Assembly (NCBI GenBank): GCA_040506195.1
Contig: JBEVXH010000007.1
Location: forward strand, 124,001-188,000
From: Thiodiazotropha sp040506195
GTDB taxonomy: Bacteria > Pseudomonadota > Gammaproteobacteria > Chromatiales > Chromatiaceae
DNA length: 64,000 bases
Direction of reading: 5' to 3'
Shown here piece by piece: positions 1 through 8,326 of this stretch. The notes under the pieces were generated by a model. It saw only the letters and a list, made by a program, of their open reading frames with translations, did not search any database and had not been told where the DNA came from. Every line of letters begins with the position of its first letter. Within the stretch, counting starts at the first letter, position 1. The position numbers and the translations under genes were made by a program.

Positions 1-783
1 CTGGAAGCAGCGGCAGATTATATCCGAGATCTTTTTGTGGAGTATGGTTACAGCCTGGAGGTCCAAGCCTTCAATTCCGGCGGAAAAATGGTCAGAAACA
101 TCGCCGTTGAACTCCTCGGAGAAACCATACCCGAGGAGATTATCGTGGTCGGCGCCCACTATGATTCGGTCCACGGAAGCCCCGGAGCGAATGATAATGG
201 AACAGGCGTGGCTGCGGTTCTTGAGCTATCCCGTCTTCTCAAGGATCAACAGCTGAACAGGACAGTACGATTCGCTGCTTTCGCCAACGAAGAACCACCA
301 TTTTTCTACAGCAAAGAGATGGGCAGCCAGGTCTATGCCGCTCGTTCCCGTGAGCGTGAAGAACGCATTGTCGCGATGCTCTCACTTGAGACCATCGGTT
401 ATTATTCCGATATACCGGGCAGCCAGCGCTATCCGGCGCCCTTCAATCTGTTCTACCCGGATAGCGCCAGCTTCATTGGGTTCGTTGGCAACCTATCCTC
501 GCGCAAGCTGGTGCGCCGGTCAATTGACACATTCCGCCGAACCACCGCATTTCCTTCCGAAGGCGTTGCAGCCCCAGGTTGGATTACCGGCATAGGCTGG
601 TCGGATCATCTATCGTTTTGGCAGGCCGGTTATGATGCCATCATGGTTACGGACACAGCGCTTTTCCGCTATGCCCACTACCATTCGTCAACGGATACGC
701 CGGACAAAATCGACTACACGCGTACCGCCAGGGTCGTAAAAGGTCTCAGTCACGTTGTTACGGCACTGGCTAACGAACGATAG
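1..783 (+). CDS. M28-family zinc aminopeptidase, 5' truncated by window edge
   Basis: The reading frame is open from base 1, so the N-terminus lies outside the window; about 260 residues remain. Metal-site motifs of the M28 (aminopeptidase Y/S) family are visible: a His-Asp pair in GAHYDS, Asp in GANDNGTG, the paired glutamates in FANEE, and a late His in AHYHSSTDTPDKIDY. The family binds two zinc ions and removes N-terminal residues from peptides. Whether it is secreted cannot be judged without the start. It converges with the pst operon and shows no link to it. Family assignment is firm; substrate is unknown. Confidence 0.88.
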   Translation: MEAAADYIRDLFVEYGYSLEVQAFNSGGKMVRNIAVELLGETIPEEIIVVGAHYDSVHGSPGANDNGTGVAAVLELSRLLKDQQLNRTVRFAAFANEEPPFFYSKEMGSQVYAARSREREERIVAMLSLETIGYYSDIPGSQRYPAPFNLFYPDSASFIGFVGNLSSRKLVRRSIDTFRRTTAFPSEGVAAPGWITGIGWSDHLSFWQAGYDAIMVTDTALFRYAHYHSSTDTPDKIDYTRTARVVKGLSHVVTALANER

Positions 784-920
784 TTCCTGTTGCTGTTTAT
801 TCCTGACCGATGTAAGGAACATAGATCGGGATAGAGGCGCAACACAGCCATGCGTTCTGCTTGGCGACTCCAATATACCCGCGCGGAATAATGCTGAAAT
901 CTGCCGATAGTTTGTTTCTA

Positions 921-1721
921 CTACCCGTAACGGCCCTCGATGTAGTCCGCAGTCTCATTTTGGTTCGGTGTGACGAACAGCTCTTCAGTCAGCTGATGTT
1001 CGACGACCTTCCCCATCAGCATGAAAATACACTCTTCGCTGGCGCGTCTGGCCTGGGCCATGTTGTGGGTGACGATGAGAATGGTGTATTGTCCGCGCAG
1101 TTCCCAGATCAGTTCCTCAACGGCCGCGGTACCTTTCGGGTCGAGGGCGGAGCAGGGCTCGTCCATCAACAATACGCTCGGTTTTACCGGCAGCAGGCGT
1201 GCGATGCAGAGTTTCTGCTGTTCTTCGAGGGATAGTTCGGTTGCCTTCTGGTTGAGACGGTCTTTTACCATCTCCCACAAAAGTACCTGCTGCAGTGCAG
1301 ACTCGACGATCTCATCCTCCTCGGCTTTGGAGGATTTACCCTTGGATGCATGTATCCGGTGACCAAACAGGATGTTGTCGCGAATCGATATAGGGAGTGG
1401 ATTGGGTCGCTGGAACACCATGCCTATCTGTTTACGTACCTGGACGAGCTCCACATCAGGGTCGTAGATGTTCTTGTCCATGACATCGATGTTGCCTTCG
1501 ATACGCACATAGCCAAGTCGTTCGTTGATACGGTTGACGCTACGCAGGAAAGTCGATTTACCGCAACCGGAAGGGCCGATCAGGGAGGTGATCATGCCGT
1601 TGCGGATATTGAGGTCCACATCGAAGAGCGCCTGGAAGGTTCCGTACCAAAGGTTGAGTTTGCTGGTCTTGATGGCTAACTCAGGCACAGACTCGTTGAT
1701 AGCATTTGCAGTGGCATTCAT
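921..1721 (-). CDS. pstB: Phosphate ABC transporter ATPase PstB, copy 1 (altered signature motif)
   Basis: Cytoplasmic ATPase of the high-affinity phosphate importer, 266 residues, the usual PstB length. Visible motifs: Walker A GPSGCGKST (49-57), Q-loop Gln104 in VFQRPNP, Walker B LLMDEP (Asp187-Glu188) and switch His219 in VTHNM. The ABC signature, normally LSGGQQQ, here reads LSLEEQQ (163-169), so both glycines that contact the nucleotide across the dimer are gone. It is the last gene of the pst operon, directly after a second PstB-like gene whose defects are the complementary ones. The two probably form a heterodimer with one good ATP site. Family call is firm; the asymmetry is inference from motifs. 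Confidence 0.9.
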   Translation of the reverse strand: MNATANAINESVPELAIKTSKLNLWYGTFQALFDVDLNIRNGMITSLIGPSGCGKSTFLRSVNRINERLGYVRIEGNIDVMDKNIYDPDVELVQVRKQIGMVFQRPNPLPISIRDNILFGHRIHASKGKSSKAEEDEIVESALQQVLLWEMVKDRLNQKATELSLEEQQKLCIARLLPVKPSVLLMDEPCSALDPKGTAAVEELIWELRGQYTILIVTHNMAQARRASEECIFMLMGKVVEHQLTEELFVTPNQNETADYIEGRYG

Positions 1722-1761
1722 AACTGGCGCTTACGCTTTCTTTTCATAGAGTGGATAGTGT

Positions 1762-2577
1762 TTAGCCGAACTTACCTTCGACATAGTCACGCGTTCTCTG
1801 ATCCTCGACTTCACCGGTGAACAGATCCTCGGTTTTTCCGATCTCCACACACTGGCCTTCGAGAAAAAAGGCTGTTCGATCGGCAAGCCGTCTGGCCTGC
1901 TGCACAAGGTTGGTGACCAGGATGATGGTCATATCCTTTTTCAGTTCTTTCAGCACGTCCTCTATGCGCATGGTGGTAACCGGGTCGACTGCGATGGAGA
2001 ATTCATCCAGCATCAGCAGATCAGGCTCCTGGGAAAGGGCGCGGGCGATGGTCAGCCGCTGTTGCTGACCGCCTGAGAGAAGACTGCCGAGGGAGTTGAG
2101 CCTGTCTTTGACCTCGTCCCAGAGTGCGGCACGGGTGAGACAGCGTTCGACGATAATATCCAGGTCACCCTTATAGTTGATGCCGCGCAGGCGTGGTGAT
2201 AATGCGACATTCTCGTATATCGTCAGGGGCAGTCCGACCGGTAGGGGAAATACAACCCCGATGCGGCTGCGCAGGGCATAGATATTCCTGAGATTGTGGA
2301 TATCGAGGCCGTTGAAATGAATCCGGCCCTCAACCGTCATGTTGGAGTTGAAGGTATCCATACGGTTCAGGGCCTTGAGAAAGGATGTCTTGCCGGCGTT
2401 GGCGGGTCCGATGATGCCGAAGATCTCATGTTCGTGTACCGACAGATTGACATCGCTCAGGGCCGGCGTAGTGCCATATTTGATGGTTACATTGTTGACT
2501 TGGAGCTTGATAGGCGATTCAACGGTACTCTCCAGTACTGTTTCGGGTACTGCCGCAGTGAGGCTCATGTCTACCAT
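1762..2577 (-). CDS. pstB: Phosphate ABC transporter ATPase PstB-like, copy 2 (Q- and H-loop lost)
   Basis: A 271-residue PstB homologue between pstA and the other pstB. It keeps Walker A as GPANAGKT (57-64), a canonical signature LSGGQQQ (from 167) and Walker B LMLDE (Asp191-Glu192). The Q-loop glutamine is Pro111 (VVFPLPVG), the switch histidine is Asn223 (VTNLV), and the D-loop region reads DEFSIAVDP instead of DEPTSALDP. The gene is full length with no frameshift, so it does not look like decay. The start overlaps the end of pstA; an alternative ATG lies at 2568. Likely role: the partner subunit that lends its intact signature to the catalytic site of copy 1. Confidence 0.85.
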   Translation of the reverse strand: MVDMSLTAAVPETVLESTVESPIKLQVNNVTIKYGTTPALSDVNLSVHEHEIFGIIGPANAGKTSFLKALNRMDTFNSNMTVEGRIHFNGLDIHNLRNIYALRSRIGVVFPLPVGLPLTIYENVALSPRLRGINYKGDLDIIVERCLTRAALWDEVKDRLNSLGSLLSGGQQQRLTIARALSQEPDLLMLDEFSIAVDPVTTMRIEDVLKELKKDMTIILVTNLVQQARRLADRTAFFLEGQCVEIGKTEDLFTGEVEDQRTRDYVEGKFG

Positions 2578-3440
2578 TTCTTTTTGCCTCGCAGATACAT
2601 GCGGAACGCGATTGAGATACTGTTCATCAGCAGCACCATGGCGATCAGTACCAGCGCGACGCCGAACGGCAGGTTATCCGGCACACCCGGCACCTGGGTG
2701 GCGACGACGAAAAGATGCAGTGAAAGGGCCATGGTCTGATCAAAGACGCTTTGCGGCAGAAAGGGCAGAAAGAAGGCTGCCCCGGTGAACATGATGGGAG
2801 CTGTTTCACCGGTGGTGCGTGAAACCTCCAGAATGACACCGGTGAGGATGCCGCTTACCGCATTGGGAAGTACTACACGTCTTATGGTCTGCCAGCGTGT
2901 GGCGCCCATGTTCCAGCACGCCTCCCTGAATGCCTGGGGAACGGCTCGCAAAGATTCCCGTGTGGCGACGATCACCACCGGCAGCGTCATGATGGCCAGG
3001 GTCAGGCTGGCCGCCAGAATACTGGTGCCGAATCCGAAAAAGATAACGAAGGCGCCGACCCCGAACAGGGCGTGCACGATCGACGGCACGCCCGCGAGGT
3101 TGATGATCGCCAACTGGATTAACCGGGTAAACCAGTTGTCGCCGGCATACTCGTTGAGATAGATGGCCGCCGCCACGCCAAGGGGCACGGATGCCAGTAA
3201 TGCGACGGCGACGATCCATACCGTACCCAGCAGCGCGGGAAAGATACCGCCCGCGGTCATGCCGTTGGTTGGATCGGTAAACAGAAAATCGATCGAGATG
3301 ATGCTGCCACCTTTGGCTATCAGCGTGCTCAAAATGATGATTACCGGCACAACCAATAGAACAGTCATCATGAGGAACAGGATACGGAACAGGTTTTGAA
3401 CCCGTTTGTTCCGTACATTCAGTGCAGATTCGGCGAACAT
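2571..3440 (-). CDS. pstA: Phosphate ABC transporter permease PstA
   Basis: Inner-membrane subunit of the phosphate importer, 289 residues with about six hydrophobic segments. The conserved EAA-loop region is recognisable (EACWNMGATRWQTIRRVVLPNA), the contact site for the ATPase. It lies between pstC and the pstB pair, 6 bases after pstC and overlapping the next gene by 7, as expected for a co-translated operon. The EAA loop resembles the one in PstC (AAEALGATRWQVIFKTVLPAA), consistent with a PstA/PstC heterodimer. Confidence 0.93.
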   Translation of the reverse strand: MFAESALNVRNKRVQNLFRILFLMMTVLLVVPVIIILSTLIAKGGSIISIDFLFTDPTNGMTAGGIFPALLGTVWIVAVALLASVPLGVAAAIYLNEYAGDNWFTRLIQLAIINLAGVPSIVHALFGVGAFVIFFGFGTSILAASLTLAIMTLPVVIVATRESLRAVPQAFREACWNMGATRWQTIRRVVLPNAVSGILTGVILEVSRTTGETAPIMFTGAAFFLPFLPQSVFDQTMALSLHLFVVATQVPGVPDNLPFGVALVLIAMVLLMNSISIAFRMYLRGKKKW

Positions 3441-3446
3441 GACGAT

Positions 3447-4379
3447 TTAACCCTTACGGATGCCACGGACGATAAGATCCGCGGACAGGTTGATCAAAAA
3501 GGTGATGATGAAGAGGAAGATTCCGATCGTGAACAGTGCCTGATAGTGTGGTGACCCGACAGCGGTTTCACCCAGCTCCGCGGCGATGGTCGCGGTCAGT
3601 GCGCGCACCGGGTCGAATAGACTGTTGGGAATATTCACGGCATGTCCGGTGGCCATCAGCACCGCCATCGTCTCTCCAAAGCCGCGTCCGACACCCAGCA
3701 GGACCGCGCCGAGCAGGCCGTTCTTAGCCGCGGGCAGGACGGTCTTGAAGATGACCTGCCAGCGTGTGGCTCCCAGCGCTTCCGCCGCCTCGCGATAACG
3801 GTCGGGTACCGCTTTCAGCGCATCCTCTGCGATAGAGGTCATGATCGGCGCCGCCATCAATCCCAGGATGATACCGGCGTTGAGTACATTCAGCCCCACC
3901 GGCACGTCAAACAGGTCGATAATCAACGGATTCATGATGGAGAGGCCGATGAAGCCCCACACCACCGAGGGGATGGCGGCCAACAGTTCCACCAGGACTT
4001 TGAGGAACTCTCTCAGCTTGCCGGTGGCGAATTCGCCGATAAAGATGGCTGCCCCGAGCGAGAAGGGGATTGCCACCACCATCGCCAGTCCGGTAACACT
4101 GGCGGTGCCTGCCACCAGGGCGAGAATGCCGTACTCGGGGGCATCCTCGTCGGAGGGTTCCCAAAACGGCGAGAGAAAAAACTCCCTGAAGCTGAAGTCC
4201 TCCAGCAGAAAGCCGAAGCCCTCCAGGGTGATAAATATGAATATGCCTATGATGAAGATGATTGCCGAGATGCCGGCAATGAAGACCAGGGACTGGACAA
4301 TCCTGTCGATATACCAGTCTAAATTCCGGCTATCGAAATCAGCAGACACCGACGGTTGCAGGTGTTGGATCTCTGACAT
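3447..4379 (-). CDS. pstC: Phosphate ABC transporter permease PstC
   Basis: Partner permease of PstA. A start at ATG 4379 gives 310 residues; it comes directly after the phoU stop and has AAGGAG about nine bases upstream. A GTG at 4400 is in frame, but that stretch carries the ribosome site, so I prefer 4379. Hydrophobic segments begin near residue 30 (IVQSLVFIAGISAIIFIIGIF), and the EAA loop is AAEALGATRWQVIFKTVLPAA. Between the first two membrane spans is an acidic loop (EPSDEDAPEYG). The context places it firmly in the phosphate uptake complex. Confidence 0.92.
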   Translation of the reverse strand: MSEIQHLQPSVSADFDSRNLDWYIDRIVQSLVFIAGISAIIFIIGIFIFITLEGFGFLLEDFSFREFFLSPFWEPSDEDAPEYGILALVAGTASVTGLAMVVAIPFSLGAAIFIGEFATGKLREFLKVLVELLAAIPSVVWGFIGLSIMNPLIIDLFDVPVGLNVLNAGIILGLMAAPIMTSIAEDALKAVPDRYREAAEALGATRWQVIFKTVLPAAKNGLLGAVLLGVGRGFGETMAVLMATGHAVNIPNSLFDPVRALTATIAAELGETAVGSPHYQALFTIGIFLFIITFLINLSADLIVRGIRKG

Positions 4380-4380
4380 C

Positions 4381-5457
4381 TCAGCCTGCTCCTTCACCAC
4401 GAAGCAATTCCATCAGGTCCTTAATCAGTATTGCCAATTCGCGATAGATCGAATCATATTCATGAATATCCTCATCCTCCGGCACTTCGCCCAGTCCCCA
4501 TTCCAAAGCGGATGTATGAAAGGGTATGCGGGACAGGTAGGAGGAGATATCTCCCTGCAGAGAAACCACCACATGCTGCTCGGATATCTCTTTGGTCGTC
4601 AGCTGCTCGATGGAGATCGGCCTGGCATCGCTGTAGTCGATGCCCTTTTCATCGAAAAACCTGACCAGGTTTGGATTGAGGGTCTCAGCCTTGATCCGGC
4701 CGGCGCTAGTATAGTTGCCGACAGTGGGATGATTGATTCTGGCGATCACTTCCGCCAACTGGCTCAGGCTGCTGTTGTCCTCATCGACAAAAAGTATGTT
4801 GAAGGTCTTTGGTGATTTCTGCTCACCGGTAACAGCGAACACGGTATCTTCGCAAAGGTTCTTGGCCTGGTCCGAAACCCGTTTGAGTTGCGTGAAAACG
4901 ACAAAGATCGCAAGCACCTCTTCCACTTGGGTGCGTTCATCGTTCTCCATCATCTCTGTATAGACAACATCCAGATTGTGTTCCATCTCCTTTGCCAGCG
5001 TCATGGTGCTTTTGGCGGCATCGGCATTGAGCTCGGTAAAGGCACTGATGGCCAACTGCAACATATTCATGGTTTCGCTGGCGATGCGATCAAGCTCTCT
5101 GCCCAGGCCGCCGCTGGGAGTTTGAGACAGCTGTGCCGCTTCACGGGCAATGGTGACGGCGTAATCACCGACACGCTCCAGTTCGATATTCGCGCGTATC
5201 ACCGAGGAGAGTAGCCGCAAGTGTCCGCCGCTGGGTATGTGGATGGCAAAAAAACGGTGGCAGATCCTGTCGATTTCACGCATGCGGCGATTGATCGGGT
5301 TGTCGTTCAACACCGTGTTGTAGGCGAGTTTCTTATCCCCTGTCTGCAGAGCCTTCACTGCATTTCTGACAGCTTCCTGTACCTGCGCGCCCATTTTCGC
5401 CACACGATCGTGGATATTGTTAAGGTCGCGCTCCAGTCGTTCTTCGAGGTGGGCCAT
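4381..5457 (-). CDS. phoU: PhoU fused to a degenerate low-molecular-weight phosphatase-like domain
   Basis: 358 residues, well over the roughly 220-240 of ordinary PhoU. Residues 1-210 form two PhoU helical repeats with the metal-binding type motifs ERVGDYA (near 94) and KRVSDQAKN (near 192). PhoU links phosphate transport through Pst to PhoR/PhoB signalling. Residues 218-340 look like a low-molecular-weight tyrosine phosphatase/arsenate reductase fold. The P-loop, normally C-x5-R, reads FVDEDNSSLSQLAE (about 223-236), so the nucleophilic Cys is Asp225 and the Arg is missing. It may therefore bind phosphate or an oxyanion without catalysis. The N-terminal call is firm; the C-terminal call is a fold inference from pattern. 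Confidence 0.8.
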   Translation of the reverse strand: MAHLEERLERDLNNIHDRVAKMGAQVQEAVRNAVKALQTGDKKLAYNTVLNDNPINRRMREIDRICHRFFAIHIPSGGHLRLLSSVIRANIELERVGDYAVTIAREAAQLSQTPSGGLGRELDRIASETMNMLQLAISAFTELNADAAKSTMTLAKEMEHNLDVVYTEMMENDERTQVEEVLAIFVVFTQLKRVSDQAKNLCEDTVFAVTGEQKSPKTFNILFVDEDNSSLSQLAEVIARINHPTVGNYTSAGRIKAETLNPNLVRFFDEKGIDYSDARPISIEQLTTKEISEQHVVVSLQGDISSYLSRIPFHTSALEWGLGEVPEDEDIHEYDSIYRELAILIKDLMELLRGEGAG

Positions 5458-5630
5458 TGTCTGGTGCTCCGCAATCTATACTGTCACAAAATAACAATGT
5501 ATTTTTTGTAATTGATGCAGTTACTCTTTCGAATAAAGTTATCGAAACAGTACGATTTATACCCATGTGATCATGCAAGACGATCCATACCTCGCCCATT
5601 ACAGTGAACAAGTAGGCGGTGTATGGGTTT

Positions 5631-5666
5631 CCCAATCCAGGTATGGATGAAACAACCTGGATTGGG
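5631..5666 (-). other. Perfect 12-bp hairpin between pstS and phoU
   Basis: Arms 5631-5642 (CCCAATCCAGGT) and 5655-5666 are perfect complements around a 12-base loop, 11 bases past the pstS stop. No T-run follows on the minus strand, so it does not look like an intrinsic terminator. A 3' stabiliser that keeps pstS mRNA more abundant than the rest of the operon is the likely role. Confidence 0.7.
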
Positions 5667-5677
5667 ATCGATTCTTA

Positions 5678-6553
5678 TCAATTGCAGCTTACGCCGCGTA
5701 CCGGTGCATACCCCTTTTTCAGGAGTATGCACTGGCCTTCATCACTCTTTACCCAATCAAGGTAGGTTTTGATGACGCCTTGCGGTTCGCCATTGGTGTA
5801 CATGAACAGCGGCCGTGCGATGGGATAACTGCGGTCACTGGCCGTCTCCACATTGGGTGTGACGCAATCACCACCATCCTTCATAATACAGGCCATTTTG
5901 ATGTGATCCGTGGCGTAGGCCAATCCGCTGTATCCGATGGCGCAGGGTGTCTTCTCAACAAGATCAACCACGTCTTTCGAACCGTGCATGTCCAAAGTCC
6001 CCTGACGGTACTTGCCTTTCTTGCCAAGCACCTCCTTTTTGAAATAGGCATAGGTGCCGGAGTTGTTCTGGCGGCTCACAACGACAATCTCGTCACCCTT
6101 GCAGCCTGGTACTTTCAATCCCAGATCGGACCATTTTGTAGCCTTTCCACCGCGCCCAAAGACTGATTTCAACTGATCGTAATTGAGAGTGTCCGCCGGG
6201 TTGTTCTGATGGATGAAGACAGCAAGGGCATCATATCCGACCACATGCTCGATTGGATTCTGCCCCTTTGATTTAGCCAGCTTCATCTCTTTCTTTTTCA
6301 TCTGGCGGCTGGCATTGGCAATATCCACCGTACCGTTGATCATGGCGGCGATGCCTGTGCCGGATCCCCCGCCCGATACCGCGACCGCCACCTTGGCATC
6401 CACACCACCATAGGCTTCAGCCCAGGCCTGGGCAACATTCACCAGCGTGTCAGAGCCCTTGTTCTGTATGACGGTGCGATCCGCGGCCAGTGCCGAAAAA
6501 GCAATAATCAGACTGCTGGCCGCCACAGAGATGGCATAAGAGATTTTCCTCAT
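5678..6553 (-). CDS. pstS: Periplasmic phosphate-binding protein PstS
   Basis: Phosphate-binding lipoprotein-like/periplasmic receptor of the Pst importer, 291 residues. It has a clear signal peptide (MRKISYAISVAASSLIIAFS, cleavage near ALAADR). Ligand-site style motifs of the PBP-like family are present: NKGSDTLVNVAQAW, SGGGSGTGIAAMINGTVDIANASR, and SRQNNSGTYAYF. It is first in the operon behind a Pho box and is separated from phoU by a 220-base gap holding a strong hairpin. High confidence. Confidence 0.93.
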   Translation of the reverse strand: MRKISYAISVAASSLIIAFSALAADRTVIQNKGSDTLVNVAQAWAEAYGGVDAKVAVAVSGGGSGTGIAAMINGTVDIANASRQMKKKEMKLAKSKGQNPIEHVVGYDALAVFIHQNNPADTLNYDQLKSVFGRGGKATKWSDLGLKVPGCKGDEIVVVSRQNNSGTYAYFKKEVLGKKGKYRQGTLDMHGSKDVVDLVEKTPCAIGYSGLAYATDHIKMACIMKDGGDCVTPNVETASDRSYPIARPLFMYTNGEPQGVIKTYLDWVKSDEGQCILLKKGYAPVRGVSCN

Positions 6554-6961
6554 TGTGAATACCCTTGGTAATAATTTTGATTAACCGTAAAAGCGTAAAA
6601 ACGATAATCGACCCCGCTACTCCATCTTGAGTGGGTAGCCTCCATATTGTTTTTTTGATCTGCGTTGAATATTGCAGGCTAATAACGACTATATTCCAAA
6701 AATATTACAGTTTGATGACAACGGGAGACTATTCGGGAATCAATTTTCAAGCGTGGTAATCGAAAGAATCTTGCACCTGTAGGGTCTGCCCGAAATTGAA
6801 ACAGTATGCTCATGGTCTGTATCGCATGTCTCTTGTTTATATCGATAGGTATTTGATATTGGTGATAATGATTTACACGCATGCGGGCAGTTGCCGGTTC
6901 GCTCCGAGTCAATGGTTTGACAAGCGTCTAGACTATAGGTAACAACATTGCGGGGTGGATA
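6554..6961. other. Divergent intergenic region, pstS / nfeD-like
   Basis: A 408-base gap with no credible ORF. It holds the pstS promoter (next entry). Nothing distinctive was recognised for the plus-strand gene apart from a purine-rich GGGGTGGAT just before its GTG start. Confidence 0.5.
6688..6721 (-). promoter_or_regulatory. Pho box and -10 element upstream of pstS
   Basis: Read on the minus strand, TTGTCAT (6721-6715), CAAA, CTGTAAT (6710-6704) matches the PhoB box pattern of two CTGTCAT-like 7-mers separated by 4 bases. TATAGT follows at 6693-6688, 10 bases after the second 7-mer, the usual spacing for PhoB-activated promoters that lack a -35. It lies about 150 bases upstream of pstS. 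Phosphate-starvation control is inferred. Confidence 0.7.
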
Positions 6962-8326
6962 GTGTCTAGATATGCGATATCGCTTCTCTTCTTTATCTGC
7001 TTGGTGTGCGCTGGTGTCAGCCAGATATTTGCCGATAGTCAAAGCCGGAGAGGATTTCTTCTGGAGATCTCGGGGGCCATAGGGCCTGCGACTGCCGACT
7101 ATATTGATCGGACACTGGAGAAGGCTGAAAACGAAGCCGTGGAGTTGGTTGTCCTGCAGATGGATACCCCCGGCGGTCTGGATACCTCGATGCGGGCCAT
7201 CATCAAACGTATCATCGCCTCCCGGGTTGCGGTGGTCAGTTACGTTGCGCCAAGTGGCGCACGGGCAGCCAGTGCCGGTACTTATATCCTTTATGCCAGC
7301 CATATCGCCGCCATGTCACCTGCCACCAACCTGGGTGCCGCAACCCCTGTGTCCCTGGGTGGATTACCGAAATCCACACCGGACAGTGGCAACTCAGGGG
7401 ATGAGGCGGAGGACGAGAAAGCCCCGGCCGCTACAGATGCGAAGACGAGCAAAGTCGTCAATGATGCATCCGCCTATATTCGCAGCCTGGCGGCTTTACG
7501 TAATCGAAATGCCGATTGGGCTGAATCGGCGGTACGTGATGCCGCCAGCCTTTCCGCGGATGAGGCATTAAAGCTGGGTGTAATCGATCTTATTGCGGCG
7601 GATCTGGAGAGTCTGCTGTCGCAGCTGGACGGCCGTCAGGTTGAATTGCACCTGGGCAGCAAGACACTGAGTACCAAGGATCTGCAGATAGAGAAACACT
7701 TGCCTGATTGGCAGAGTCAATTGCTGAGTATCATCAGTAATCCCAATCTGGCCTACATTCTCATGTTGGTGGGAATCTACGGGTTGATCTACGAATTTGC
7801 CAATCCCGGTTCAATCGTCCCCGGCACAGTGGGCGCCATCTCTCTATTGCTTGCCCTCTATGCGTTTCATCTTCTGCCGATCAATTATGCCGGTGTTGGA
7901 TTGATTCTGCTCGGTATATCGTTAATGGCGGCAGAGGCATTCGCACCCAGTTTCGGCGCCCTGGGAATAGGGGGGGTGATTGCATTCATCATCGGATCCC
8001 TGATCCTGGTGGATACCGATCAGGCGGGATTCGGCATATCGCTGCCACTGATTCTGGGTGTCGCGGTAAGCAGCGCCTTTCTCATGGTTTTTGTTATTGG
8101 TATGGCAATCAAGTCACGCCACCGTCCTGTAGTGAGCGGACGTGAGGAGATGCTGACCAGTGAGGGTATCGTGATGGAGGATTTTACCGGTGAGGGTGAC
8201 ATCAGGGTACATGGGGAAGTATGGCGGGCTCACTCCGAGCAACCGTTGCAAAAAGATCAGCTGGTACAGATTACCGGCAGAGACGGGCTGGTTTTAAAGG
8301 TTATACCGGCTGATAAGGAGAAGTGA
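6962..8326 (+). CDS. NfeD-type membrane serine protease (ClpP/SppA class)
   Basis: 454 residues starting at GTG, with a signal-like first segment (ISLLFFICLVCAGVSQIFA). The periplasmic ClpP-class domain (about 30-240) shows the catalytic Ser region SGARAASAGTYI and the Lys region SKVVNDASAYIRSLA. It is followed by several membrane spans (about 255-385) and a C-terminal NfeD OB-fold (about 395-450). Members cleave stomatin-like partners near their hydrophobic C-termini. The next gene overlaps it by 4 bases and encodes just such a partner, so the pair is a membrane quality-control or microdomain unit. Confidence 0.9.
   Translation: MSRYAISLLFFICLVCAGVSQIFADSQSRRGFLLEISGAIGPATADYIDRTLEKAENEAVELVVLQMDTPGGLDTSMRAIIKRIIASRVAVVSYVAPSGARAASAGTYILYASHIAAMSPATNLGAATPVSLGGLPKSTPDSGNSGDEAEDEKAPAATDAKTSKVVNDASAYIRSLAALRNRNADWAESAVRDAASLSADEALKLGVIDLIAADLESLLSQLDGRQVELHLGSKTLSTKDLQIEKHLPDWQSQLLSIISNPNLAYILMLVGIYGLIYEFANPGSIVPGTVGAISLLLALYAFHLLPINYAGVGLILLGISLMAAEAFAPSFGALGIGGVIAFIIGSLILVDTDQAGFGISLPLILGVAVSSAFLMVFVIGMAIKSRHRPVVSGREEMLTSEGIVMEDFTGEGDIRVHGEVWRAHSEQPLQKDQLVQITGRDGLVLKVIPADKEK

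Noticed and set aside
1762..2577. Second pstB as a decaying pseudogene
   Set aside because: Full length, no frameshift, normal spacing in the operon, and its losses complement those of the other copy.
3642..4815. Long plus-strand frames over pstC and phoU
   Set aside because: Shadows of the minus-strand pst genes; His/Gln- or Met-rich composition with no domain.
5631..5666. Hairpin after pstS as an intrinsic terminator
   Set aside because: No T-run on the coding strand; the same holds for the hairpins after xoxF and pqqA.
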